Below are positions 44,651 to 52,566 of a stretch of DNA of 64,000 bases, piece after piece. Positions within the stretch are counted from its first letter, which is position 1. Each line of letters opens with the position of its first letter. The notes under the pieces are model-generated. The model was not told the DNA's origin, did not search any database, and worked only from the letters and a program-made list of their open reading frames with translations. The position numbers were made by a program, and so were the translations under genes. The stretch lies in contig JAKFDI010000012.1 of assembly GCA_036676235.1 (NCBI GenBank), forward strand, positions 106,200 to 170,199. Reading direction: 5' to 3'. This DNA comes from JAKFDI01 sp036676235 (GTDB lineage Bacteria; Pseudomonadota; Gammaproteobacteria; Burkholderiales; Burkholderiaceae_C).

Positions 44651-45040
44651 ATGCGTCTCGCCATCCTCTGCGCCCTGAGTTGCGCCGCATTCGCCGCACC
44701 TGCCTTCGCCGCGCTGCCTCCGCCGAGCGACGCTGCCAAGGCGCAGGCCGCCGAGAAGGCCGCCAAGACCGCTTGGACCAACAAGGTGGCGGCCTACAAA
44801 CTCTGCGACGCGCAGAACGAGGCCGTTGCCAACTACCGGGCCAACACCAAGCAGCAGGGCAAGCCGGCGCCCGAAGCCGCGCCGATGCCCGACTGCGTCG
44901 ACCCCGGCCCGTTCACCGCGGTGCAGACACCGCAGCGGCCGTTGGAGATGTCGGGCGCGCACTCTCCTCCGCAGACTGCCGTCAAGCCGCCGAGCACAGA
45001 AGCCACGCAAGGCGAGATCGACGGCAAGGCAAAGAAGTAG
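44651..45040 (+). CDS. Small exported protein after gamma subunit
   Basis: 129 residues: signal peptide (about 1-20, ending FAALP), then a Lys/Ala-rich helix (AKAQAAEKAAKTAWTNKVAAYK), two Cys (in YKLCDAQ and MPDCVDPG) that could form a disulfide, and a Pro-rich C-terminus. No recognisable domain. It lies 21 nt after fdh gamma, in the same operon. With the lipoprotein at 43181 it is one of two uncharacterised exported proteins in this enzyme operon. Confidence 0.78.
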   Translation: MRLAILCALSCAAFAAPAFAALPPPSDAAKAQAAEKAAKTAWTNKVAAYKLCDAQNEAVANYRANTKQQGKPAPEAAPMPDCVDPGPFTAVQTPQRPLEMSGAHSPPQTAVKPPSTEATQGEIDGKAKK

Positions 45041-45096
45041 CCGCCGCAAGCCTGCGCTGCCGGGCCGTGCCCCGCCGTGCGGCAGGCTCGATTGCG

Positions 45097-45102
45097 TACA
45101 GT
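45097..45102 (+). promoter_or_regulatory. -10-like hexamer just before fdhD
   Basis: TACAGT ends 6 nt before ATG 45109 with no ribosome binding site between. Candidate -10 element of a leaderless fdhD transcript, in addition to read-through from the operon. No -35 is apparent. Confidence 0.35.
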
Positions 45103-45108
45103 CGACCG

Positions 45109-45981
45109 ATGCCGACGTCTCCCGCTCTCGACGCCTCCACGCCCTCGATCCCGCGCCTCACGGCGGCCAGCGCACCGCTCATGCAGGCGATCGAGGTGCG
45201 CGACGAATTCGGCGCCACGCGCCGCATCTCCATCCCCGCCGAACGCGCGCTGACGGTCTTCGTCGACAACCGCGAGCTCGTCACGCTGATGACGCTGGGC
45301 GCCTCGCCTGAACTGCTGGTGCTCGGCTATCTGCGCAACCAGCGCCTGGTCGAGACGGTGGCCGACATCCACTCCATCACCGTCGACTGGGAGGTGCAGG
45401 CCGCGGCCGTCAAGACGCACGCCGGCATCCAGCGCTTCGACGAGAAGACGGCCAAGCGTGTGGTCACCACCGGCTGCGGGCAGGGCACGGTGTTCGGCGA
45501 CATGATGAGCGAGATCGATTCGCTGTCGCTGCCGTCGCCGGACGATCCCGCCGCTCGCCTCAGCCAGCACACGCTGTACGCCCTGCTCGACGCCATTCGC
45601 GTACAGGAGACGACGTACAAGTCCGCTGGCTCGGTGCACGGCTGCGCGCTCTTCCGCCAGAACGAGCTGCTGTTCTTCGTCGAGGACGTGGGTCGCCACA
45701 ACGCCATCGACACCATCGCCGGCTGGATGTGGCTGCACGGGGTGGGGGGCGGAGACAAGATTTTCTACACCACCGGGCGGCTGACCAGCGAGATGGTCAT
45801 CAAGTCGGCGCAGATGGGCGTGCCCATCATCGTCTCGCGCAGCGGCATCACGCAGATGGGCCATGAGGTCGCCACGCAACTCGGACTCGCGCTGTTCGGC
45901 CGGGCGACGAACCGCCACTTCATCTGCTACAGCGGATTCGAGCGCTTCGATGCGCAGCCGGAGCCGGCGCGCGGCGCGTGA
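45109..45981 (+). CDS. fdhD: Sulfurtransferase for formate dehydrogenase maturation
   Basis: 290 residues from ATG 45109. FdhD moves sulfur from IscS to the Mo cofactor, an essential sulfido ligand of formate dehydrogenase. The loop reads TTGCGQGT: the first Cys is present, the second Cys of the Escherichia coli CxxC pair is Gly. KSAGSVHGCALF and EDVGRHNAIDTIAGW are typical. It should serve both formate dehydrogenases of the window. It is convergent with the PEP-CTERM gene. Confidence 0.94.
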   Translation: MPTSPALDASTPSIPRLTAASAPLMQAIEVRDEFGATRRISIPAERALTVFVDNRELVTLMTLGASPELLVLGYLRNQRLVETVADIHSITVDWEVQAAAVKTHAGIQRFDEKTAKRVVTTGCGQGTVFGDMMSEIDSLSLPSPDDPAARLSQHTLYALLDAIRVQETTYKSAGSVHGCALFRQNELLFFVEDVGRHNAIDTIAGWMWLHGVGGGDKIFYTTGRLTSEMVIKSAQMGVPIIVSRSGITQMGHEVATQLGLALFGRATNRHFICYSGFERFDAQPEPARGA

Positions 45982-45997
45982 CCAGTGGCGCGCGGGT

Positions 45998-46585
45998 TCA
46001 GGCGCGCCGCCGCATCGCGCCGGCGGCGAGAAGCGCCAAGCCGACCAGGGCGACGGTGGCAGGCTCCGCGACGTCCTGCCGGGGCGCGCTCGCACCCCAG
46101 ATCGAGACATGCGAGATCGCCCCTTGTTGAGGCCAGAAGTCCTCGAGCACCAAGGACTCCGTGCCGTTCCACGCGGCGAGATCGTAGAAGTAGTACGACG
46201 GCTGGTGGTTGCCGTCCTTGATGGCCAGATAGCACGTGGGGCAAGCAATGACGCTGCCGCCGACGAAGCTGATCAGGGCATCCGCCGGGTCGCCGGGCGC
46301 GTTGCTGAAGATGGTGTCGTACGACGCCTTGAACAGTCCGGAATCCGGATCATTGGTCTCGCCTTTGTACAACAGCGACAAGGAGCCGTCGTTCGTGAGA
46401 CTGAAGGCGGTGTAGACGCATCCGGGCTCGCAGTTCGACTGCCCCAGATTGGCGCCGAAGACGCCCGCTGTCGAGGGCGTCAGCACGATGTCGGCCCGCG
46501 CCTCCTCGGCGGCGGCACCCAGGAGCAAGGCCAAGGTCGTGCCGACGATGGCGGCCACATGGGCGACTGAGCGACTGCTTTTCAT
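45998..46585 (-). CDS. PEP-CTERM sorting-signal protein
   Basis: 195 residues with signal peptide (about 1-31) and GGAGG before ATG 46585. Four Cys in the mature part (CEPGC, CPTCY). The C-terminus, EPATVALVGLALLAAGAMRRRA, is the PEP-CTERM sorting tripartite signal (motif, hydrophobic helix, basic tail). Here the motif is AEPAT rather than the usual PEPAT. The mature domain resembles no family I know. It is a substrate of an exosortase encoded elsewhere, and is convergent with fdhD. Confidence 0.85.
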   Translation of the reverse strand: MKSSRSVAHVAAIVGTTLALLLGAAAEEARADIVLTPSTAGVFGANLGQSNCEPGCVYTAFSLTNDGSLSLLYKGETNDPDSGLFKASYDTIFSNAPGDPADALISFVGGSVIACPTCYLAIKDGNHQPSYYFYDLAAWNGTESLVLEDFWPQQGAISHVSIWGASAPRQDVAEPATVALVGLALLAAGAMRRRA

Positions 46586-46627
46586 GACGAACCTCCAGAG
46601 CTGGTCCGCCTGTCGCATACCGCATGC

Positions 46628-46645
46628 CAAGCGCTCAAGTGCTTG
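46628..46645. promoter_or_regulatory. 18-bp dyad upstream of PEP-CTERM gene
   Basis: CAAGCGCTCAAGTGCTTG has imperfect two-fold symmetry (7 of 9 pairs) 43 nt before ATG 46585. Probably an operator or promoter-overlapping site; no protein can be named. Confidence 0.35.
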
Positions 46646-46739
46646 ATGCAATTGACGATTTTTCTCGCGTGTGCCCCGGCACGCCAGGAGTTGTCAACCC
46701 CGTCGACGAGGGGCGCCCGCCCTGCGCCTTGTCGATGCG

Positions 46740-48053
46740 TCAGACCAGCCCGTCGAACAGCATCACGTCCACCGGATCACCCGCGGCCACGTCGCCCTGC
46801 GCGTGGCCCAGCACCACCAGCGCGTTGGCCTCGCTCATGCTGCGCAGGATGCCCGAGCCCTGCGAGCCGGTGATGCGCACGCGCGGCTGGCCGTCGGCAC
46901 CGCGGCCGACGATGCCGCGCTGGTATTCGGTGCGGCCCGGCTTCTTCCGGATGGCCTGCGCGCTCGGCACGCGCAGCATCGGCAACGGCTCGGCGGCCGC
47001 CCCGCTCATCGCCAGCAGCGCATCGCGCACGAAGGCGTAGAAGGTCACCATCACCGCCACCGGATTGCCCGGCAGGCCGAACAGAATCGCCTGCCGGCCG
47101 CCGCTGGCGATGCGGCCGATGGCCATGGGCCGCCCGGGCCGCATGGCGATGCGCCAGAACAGCACGTCGCCGAGGCTCGCCATCACCGCCTTGGTGTGGT
47201 CGGCCTCGCCCACGCTCACGCCGCCGGAGGTGATGACTGCATCGGCGCTCTCGGCGGCGGCGCGGAAGGCGGCTTCAAGCGCGGCCGGCTCGTCGCGCAC
47301 CACGCCCATGTCGAGCACCTCCACGCCGAGCCGCTGCAGCATGCCCCACAGCGTGTAGCGGTTGCTGTCGTACACGCAGCCGGCGTCCAGCGGCTCGCCG
47401 ACGGAGCGCAGTTCGTCGCCGGTGGAGAAGAAGGCCACGCGAAGGCGCCGCCGCACCGCCACTTCGGCATGGCCGAGCGATGCGAGCAGGCCCAGGTCCG
47501 CCGGGCGCAGCACGCGGCCGGCGCGCAGTGCCGCTTCACCACGAGCCAGGTCTTCGCCGGCCAGCCGCCGGTTGTCGCCGGTGCGCACCATGCCGGGCGG
47601 CACCGTGATGTGCGTTTCGCCGTTGGCCTGCACGAACTCCTGCGGCACCACGGTGTCCAGCCCCGCCGGCATCACCGCGCCGGTCATGATGCGCACGCAC
47701 TGCCCGGCCGCCACCGCGCCGCCCTCGAACTGTTGCCCCGCCAGGCCCGTGCCCATCACCGTGAAGCGCGTTGGCTGCGCCGCAGCGAGTTCACCGCCGC
47801 GCAGCGCATAGCCATCCATCGCCGAGTTGTCGTGCGCCGGCACGTCGATGGCGGAGACGATGTCGTGCGCCAGCACGCGCCCCAGCGCCGCGCGGATCGC
47901 CAGCCGCTCCACCGCCTGCACGCGCGGCACGAGGCGAGCGATGAAGTCCTGCGCCTTGTCCACCGGCAGCGCCTTCGGGTCGTAGCCGCTGACGCAGGAG
48001 GCGATGTCCTGCAGCGACGGCAGCGGTGCGCTCGCGCTTTCGCTCATGCTCAT
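46740..48053 (-). CDS. moeA: Molybdopterin molybdotransferase
   Basis: 437 residues from ATG 48053 (ATG 48047 also in frame). It inserts molybdate into adenylated molybdopterin. AHDNSAMDGYAL, GAVMPAGLDTVVPQE, STGDELRSVGEPL, TSGGVSVGEADHTK and LFGLPGNPVAVMV are MoeA landmarks. Its start overlaps the mobA stop (ATGA at 48053-48050). Placed with mobA after the formate dehydrogenase genes, it supplies their cofactor. Confidence 0.96.
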   Translation of the reverse strand: MSMSESASAPLPSLQDIASCVSGYDPKALPVDKAQDFIARLVPRVQAVERLAIRAALGRVLAHDIVSAIDVPAHDNSAMDGYALRGGELAAAQPTRFTVMGTGLAGQQFEGGAVAAGQCVRIMTGAVMPAGLDTVVPQEFVQANGETHITVPPGMVRTGDNRRLAGEDLARGEAALRAGRVLRPADLGLLASLGHAEVAVRRRLRVAFFSTGDELRSVGEPLDAGCVYDSNRYTLWGMLQRLGVEVLDMGVVRDEPAALEAAFRAAAESADAVITSGGVSVGEADHTKAVMASLGDVLFWRIAMRPGRPMAIGRIASGGRQAILFGLPGNPVAVMVTFYAFVRDALLAMSGAAAEPLPMLRVPSAQAIRKKPGRTEYQRGIVGRGADGQPRVRITGSQGSGILRSMSEANALVVLGHAQGDVAAGDPVDVMLFDGLV

Positions 48054-48670
48054 CGCGGCTCCTGCGGCAAGCGCGGCGCCGACTGCAACTGCTGCAACTC
48101 GGCCAGCGTGTTGGCGTTGGCAAAGGCCTGCGCATCGTCGAACACCACCTCCACGCAGCGATGCTGCGCCGTCCACTTGTCGATCTTGCGCTGCCCGTCC
48201 TGCGTGAAGCGCACCAGGCTTTCCATCAGCCCGGCCTTCATGAGGCTGAACACCGGGTGCACCTGCAGCACGCCGTCTTCGCGCGTGGCCGCCATCGCGA
48301 TCTCGGCGTCCTGCGCTTCAAGCGCCTGTGCGAGACGCTCGACCAGATCCTCAGGGAACAGCGGCGAGTCGCAAGGCACGGTGACGAGGTACGGTGTCTC
48401 GCAACGCTCCAGCCCCGTCAGGAAACCGGCCAGCGGCCCCGCATAGTCGGGCAGCGAATCGGGCCACACCGGCACGCCCATCGACTCGTAGGCGCCGAGG
48501 TTGCGGTTGGCGTTGATCATCAACTCGCCCACCTGTGGCCCGAGGCGCATGAGCGCATGCATCGCCATCGGCACGCCGAGGTGGTTCTGCAGACCCTTGT
48601 CGACCCCGCCCATTCGGCTGCCGCGGCCGCCGGCGAGGATGAGTCCAGTGATGTGTTCGCGCTCGATCAT
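48050..48670 (-). CDS. mobA: Molybdenum cofactor guanylyltransferase
   Basis: 206 residues. The nucleotide-binding loop GLILAGGRGSRMGGVDKGL starts the protein, followed by LVTVPCDSPLFPEDLV. MobA attaches GMP to Mo-molybdopterin, giving the bis-MGD needed by both formate dehydrogenases here. Translationally coupled to moeA. Confidence 0.95.
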   Translation of the reverse strand: MIEREHITGLILAGGRGSRMGGVDKGLQNHLGVPMAMHALMRLGPQVGELMINANRNLGAYESMGVPVWPDSLPDYAGPLAGFLTGLERCETPYLVTVPCDSPLFPEDLVERLAQALEAQDAEIAMAATREDGVLQVHPVFSLMKAGLMESLVRFTQDGQRKIDKWTAQHRCVEVVFDDAQAFANANTLAELQQLQSAPRLPQEPR

Positions 48671-48799
48671 GGGTGGGAGCCGGCTCGAAGGAGGATGCGA
48701 TGCATTCTGCCGGCCGCCGCATCACCACCGCTGCACGAACGGGCTTCGCGAAGCGGCTTGGTGGCGCAGATCAGCTCCCTGCGGCCAACGCGAGCGGCG

Positions 48800-49453
48800 T
48801 CAGGCAATCTCCGCCGCGGCCTTCCGGCGTGCTTTCCAGGCGCCGAAGATCGCGATCAGGCCCGGCACGATGATCAGCGCCCAGATGATCTTGTCGAGGT
48901 TCGCCTTCACCCACGGGATGTTGCCGAACAGGAAGCCCGCAAGCGTGATGCCCACCACCCACAGCAGCGCGCCGATCACGTTGTAGGCCGTGAACTTGGC
49001 GCGGCTCATCTCGGCGACGCCCGCCACGAAGGGCGCGAAGGTGCGGATGAACGGCATGAAGCGCGCGAGGATGATGGTCACGCCGCCGTACTTCTCGTAG
49101 AACGCATGCGCCTGCTCGAAGGCGCGGCGGTTGAACCAGCGCGAATGCTCCCACTGCCACACCTTCGGCCCGAAGTAGCGCCCGATGCTGTAGTTCGTCT
49201 GATCGCCGAGCACCGCCGCCACCACCAGCAGCACCATCGCGAGCGGCAAGCTCATGAGGCCTGCGCCGCACAGCGCGCCGACGACGAACAGCAGTGAATC
49301 GCCCGGCAGAAAGGGCATCACCACCACGCCGGTCTCCACGAAGATGATGGCGAACAGCAGCGCGTACACCCAGGCGCCGTAGTTCTGCACGAAGGCGGCG
49401 AGATGCACGTCAACGTGCAGGATGAAATCGATGAGTGCGGCGATCAGGTCCAT
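48800..49453 (-). CDS. DedA family membrane protein
   Basis: 217 residues. DedA/SNARE-associated features: FIIFVETG-like FAIIFVETGVVVMPFLPGDS, then GDQTNYSIGRYFG, and RFMPFIRTFAPFVAGVAEMS with the conserved Arg. About five membrane-embedded segments. The family includes undecaprenyl phosphate and phospholipid translocases. A GATAAT hexamer 8 nt before ATG 49453 suggests a leaderless message. Confidence 0.93.
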   Translation of the reverse strand: MDLIAALIDFILHVDVHLAAFVQNYGAWVYALLFAIIFVETGVVVMPFLPGDSLLFVVGALCGAGLMSLPLAMVLLVVAAVLGDQTNYSIGRYFGPKVWQWEHSRWFNRRAFEQAHAFYEKYGGVTIILARFMPFIRTFAPFVAGVAEMSRAKFTAYNVIGALLWVVGITLAGFLFGNIPWVKANLDKIIWALIIVPGLIAIFGAWKARRKAAAEIA

Positions 49454-49461
49454 GGCTGCCG

Positions 49462-49467
49462 ATTATC
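49462..49467 (-). promoter_or_regulatory. -10-like hexamer just before DedA gene
   Basis: GATAAT on the minus strand (5 of 6 to consensus) lies 8 nt before ATG 49453, with no Shine-Dalgarno between. Candidate -10 for a leaderless or near-leaderless mRNA. Confidence 0.4.
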
Positions 49468-49500
49468 CCGGGGCGATCCTGCGAGACGGGTGCTCGCACC

Positions 49501-49607
49501 GACCCTCACCCCCGCCCTCTCCCGCAAGCGGGAGAAAGAGCAATGCCCGCAGCTCGCGGAGGTAGGACTCCCTCTCCCGCTTGCGGGAGAGGGTCGGGGT
49601 GAGGGCG
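49501..49607. repeat. REPIN-like element: two inverted GACCCTCACC...CTCTCCCGC repeats
   Basis: Left arm 49501-49535 contains a GACCCTCACC lead followed by CTCTCCCGCAAGCGGGAGA; right arm about 49568-49605 is its inverted partner with CTCTCCCGCTTGCGGGAGAG and GGGGTGAGGG. Each arm has its own 8-bp stem and the two arms pair with each other. A related element is at 57453. It lies between the divergent dedA and mutL genes. Confidence 0.75.
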
Positions 49608-49644
49608 CGTGAGCATGGCGCGGTGCTGCGATGAAGCCGCTTCC

Positions 49645-49650
49645 TACAAT
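49645..49650 (+). promoter_or_regulatory. -10-like hexamer just before mutL
   Basis: TACAAT (5 of 6 to TATAAT) ends 6 nt before ATG 49657 and no ribosome binding site intervenes. Candidate promoter of a leaderless mutL mRNA; the -35 region is poor. Confidence 0.5.
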
Positions 49651-49656
49651 CGGCCG

Positions 49657-51498
49657 ATGAACGCCGTCCTGCGCCCGCTGCGCCGCCCGATCCGTGAATT
49701 GCCCGACGAACTGGTGAGCCAGATTGCCGCCGGCGAGGTGGTGGAGCGGCCCGCGTCGGTGGTGCGCGAGCTGGTGGACAACGCGCTCGACGCCGGTGCC
49801 GGCGAGGTGGTGGTCAAGCTCACCGCCGGCGGCATCCGTGCCGTGCTGGTGGAAGACGACGGCCACGGCATCCCGAGCGACGAACTGCCGCTCGCGCTGC
49901 GCCGCCACGCCACCAGCAAGATCGGCTCGCTCGCGGAACTGGAAGGCGTGTCGACCATGGGATTTCGCGGCGAGGCGCTGGCCGCCATCGCCTCCATCGC
50001 CGAGGTGAGCGTCGCGAGCCGCACGGCCGATGCGCCGCACGCGCTGCGTCTGGACGCACGCTCGGGCGAGTTGGTTCCCGCCGCGCGCGGCACCGGCACC
50101 AGCGTGGAAGTGCGCGAGCTCTTCTTCGCCACGCCCGCACGCCGCAAGTTCCTGAAGACCGAAGCCACCGAATGCGCGCATTGCGTGGAAGCGGTGCGCC
50201 GCCACGCGCTCACGCGGCCCGACGTCGGCTTTGCGGTGTGGCACGACGGCAAGCTCGTCAAGCAGTGGCGCCGCGCCGCGCCCGAGGCGCGGCTGCGCGA
50301 TGTGCTGGGCGTGGAGTTCACCGAGCACAGCGTGGAGGTGTCGCTCGACCTCGGCGTGCTGCGCATCACAGGCCGTGCGGGCACGCCGGAATCGGCGCGC
50401 GCGCGGGCCGACACGCAGTACCTCTATGTCAACGGCCGCTACGTGCGCGACAAGCTGGTGTCGCACGCCGTGCGCACCGCCTATGAAGACGTGCTGCACG
50501 GCGGGCGGCAGCCGGCCTATGCCCTCTTCATCGACATCGCGCCGGATCGCGTGGACGTGAACGTGCACCCGACCAAGATCGAGGTCCGCTTTCGCGATTC
50601 GCGCGAGGTGCACCAGGCAGTGCGGCGCGCAGTGGAGGCGGCGCTCGCCACGGCGCGTGCGGGTGCGCCAGTGGCCGCACCCGAATCGGCCGCGGCGTCG
50701 TGGCCGGGCGATGCTGCAGTGCCCAATGCATGGGCGACCCCCGGTTCAGCGCCCTCGCCTGCTTCCGCCCGCAGCTTCAACCCCTTCGCCGTGCCGCCCG
50801 TGCATGGCGCGCTTGCCATGCAGCAGGCAGCGCTGCTGTACGCGAACGAGGCGCCGCCCGCGTGGAGCATCGGCACCGCGGCCGCACCTGCACCGGCCAT
50901 CGACCGCACGCACGAATGGCCGCTCGGCCGCGCCGTCGCGCAGATCGCAGGCGTCTACGTGCTGGCCGAGAACGCGCAGGGCCTTGTCATCGTCGACATG
51001 CATGCGGCGCACGAGCGCATCGTCTACGAGCGCCTGAAGGCCAGCCTTGGCGCGGCCGCCATCGAGGCGCAGCCGCTGCTGATTCCCGTCACTTTCTCGG
51101 CCACACCGGCCGAAGTGGCCACGGCCGAAGCGCAGGCCGCGAACCTGCACACGCTCGGGCTCGACATCGCCCCGCTCTCGCCCACCGTGCTCGCCGTTCG
51201 TTCGCGCCCGGCCGCGCTCGACGGCGGCGACGTGACCGAACTCGCGCGCAGCGTGCTCGCCGAACTGGCGCAGTACGAGGCCAGCAGCGTGATCCAGCGC
51301 GCGCAGCATGAAATCTTGTCGACCATGGCCTGCCACGGCGCGGTGCGCGCCAACCGCCAGCTCACCATCGACGAGATGAATGCGCTGCTGCGCGACATGG
51401 AACGCACCGAACGGTCCGACCAGTGCAACCACGGCCGGCCGACCTGGCGCCAGGTCACGATGCGGGAACTCGACGCCCTGTTCTGGCGAGGCAGGTGA
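49657..51498 (+). CDS. mutL: DNA mismatch repair protein MutL
   Basis: 613 residues from ATG 49657. N-terminal GHKL ATPase: IAAGEVVERPASVVRELVDN, DDGHGIP and GFRGEALAAIASI. A Pro/Ala-rich linker (about 340-425) precedes the dimerisation domain, which has VDMHAAHERIVYE (the DxHAxxExxxxE endonuclease-type motif), MACHGAVRAN and CNHGRPT. It couples mismatch recognition by MutS to strand incision. The nuclease motif is consistent with an organism that lacks MutH. Confidence 0.97.
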   Translation: MNAVLRPLRRPIRELPDELVSQIAAGEVVERPASVVRELVDNALDAGAGEVVVKLTAGGIRAVLVEDDGHGIPSDELPLALRRHATSKIGSLAELEGVSTMGFRGEALAAIASIAEVSVASRTADAPHALRLDARSGELVPAARGTGTSVEVRELFFATPARRKFLKTEATECAHCVEAVRRHALTRPDVGFAVWHDGKLVKQWRRAAPEARLRDVLGVEFTEHSVEVSLDLGVLRITGRAGTPESARARADTQYLYVNGRYVRDKLVSHAVRTAYEDVLHGGRQPAYALFIDIAPDRVDVNVHPTKIEVRFRDSREVHQAVRRAVEAALATARAGAPVAAPESAAASWPGDAAVPNAWATPGSAPSPASARSFNPFAVPPVHGALAMQQAALLYANEAPPAWSIGTAAAPAPAIDRTHEWPLGRAVAQIAGVYVLAENAQGLVIVDMHAAHERIVYERLKASLGAAAIEAQPLLIPVTFSATPAEVATAEAQAANLHTLGLDIAPLSPTVLAVRSRPAALDGGDVTELARSVLAELAQYEASSVIQRAQHEILSTMACHGAVRANRQLTIDEMNALLRDMERTERSDQCNHGRPTWRQVTMRELDALFWRGR

Positions 51499-51502
51499 CC
51501 CG

Positions 51503-51584
51503 CCCCCTGCGAGCTTCGCGCGCCTCCTCAAGGGAGCAACACCAGCGGACCGGCGAAGCCGGATCCGCGGCGTTCGCTTGATCG
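51503..51584 (+). repeat. Dispersed 80-bp repeat, copy A
   Basis: Directly after the mutL stop. About 85% identical by eye to the reverse complement of 59903-59980. It contains the stem GCGGA-CCGGC-GAA-GCCGG-(A)-TCCGC at 51545-51568, which may serve as a mutL terminator. The left part holds GAGCTTCGCGCGCC, a conserved piece shared with copy B. Confidence 0.8.
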
Positions 51585-51645
51585 TTGGTTCGTGTGTCGC
51601 GGGTGGCGCGCAGCTCAATGGGCCAGGGAAGTGCAACACTGCGCC

Positions 51646-52482
51646 ATGGTCAAGGATCTCGTGTTGCAGATGCATGCGCCGGCCGCGCCGCTGCGGCCCT
51701 TCGTCCACAGCCTGTGGACGCTGCAGGGGGCTTGCGACGAAGCGGCGCCGCAGCGCCTCGTGCCCGACGGCTGCATGAGTCTGGTGCTCAACTTCGGCGC
51801 GCCGATGATGCAAGTGGACGCCGCGCAGGCGCTGCTGCGCCGCGCCCGCACCATGCTCATCGGTGAGGTGAGGCGGCCGGTGACACTGGAAACGGCCGGC
51901 GAGATCGACCTGCTGGGTGTGCGCTTCTGGCCCGGCGCGATGCACCGCTTCGTCGACGCATCGATGGCGCGGCTCGTCGACGGCATCGCCGACGAAACGG
52001 CGTTGTGCGGGGCGCTGTCGCGGGCGGTGGAGCGCACGGTCCATGCGGCCGAGCGGCAGGACCGATTGCCGCTGCTGCAGGCGGCGTTGATCGACCGGCT
52101 CGACGGCCCGCGCCGAGTGGCAGGCCGCGACGATGATCGGGTCGATGCGGCGGTGCGTGCGCTCGTCACGCGCGACGGGGACATGCGCATCTCCGCGCTG
52201 GCCGGAACCGTGGACCTCAACCGTCGCAGCCTCGAACGCCGCTTCCTTGCGCAGGTGGGCATCGCGCCGAAGCAGCTCGCGCGGGTGCTGCGTTTTCGGC
52301 GCGCGCTGCAGGCGGCCCACGCGCCGCGCGTGGACTGGGCCATGCTCTCGGCCGACTGCGGCTACGTCGACCAGTCGCACCTGATCCGCGACTTCAAGCG
52401 GTTCACCGGGCAGTCGCCTGCGACATGGCGCGGCACCGAAGAGCGCGCCCTCACCGAACTCGCCATCGACGCGCAGCGCTGA
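51646..52482 (+). CDS. AraC-family transcriptional regulator
   Basis: 278 residues from ATG 51646. The N-terminal 150 residues have a DUF6597-like sensor start (APAAPLRPFVHSLWTLQG) and GVRFWPGAMHRFV. The C-terminal AraC HTH pair covers about 185-275, with NRRSLERRFLAQVGIAPKQL and SADCGYVDQSHLIRDFKRF. It stands before a Rid-family gene (84 nt) in the same direction, which might be a target. Confidence 0.9.
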   Translation: MVKDLVLQMHAPAAPLRPFVHSLWTLQGACDEAAPQRLVPDGCMSLVLNFGAPMMQVDAAQALLRRARTMLIGEVRRPVTLETAGEIDLLGVRFWPGAMHRFVDASMARLVDGIADETALCGALSRAVERTVHAAERQDRLPLLQAALIDRLDGPRRVAGRDDDRVDAAVRALVTRDGDMRISALAGTVDLNRRSLERRFLAQVGIAPKQLARVLRFRRALQAAHAPRVDWAMLSADCGYVDQSHLIRDFKRFTGQSPATWRGTEERALTELAIDAQR

Positions 52483-52566
52483 ATCTTCTCGTGCGTCCTG
52501 TCGCAAATCTCCAAGACGACGGACACGCCGGTCTCTAGATTGGGGGCTCCATCCGAGGAGGTCCCC

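Noticed and set aside
49454..49461. Sigma-28-like GCCGATTA sequence between dedA and mutL
   Set aside because: Only the -10 half resembles the FliA consensus, no matching -35 is found, and the downstream gene is mutL, not a flagellar gene.
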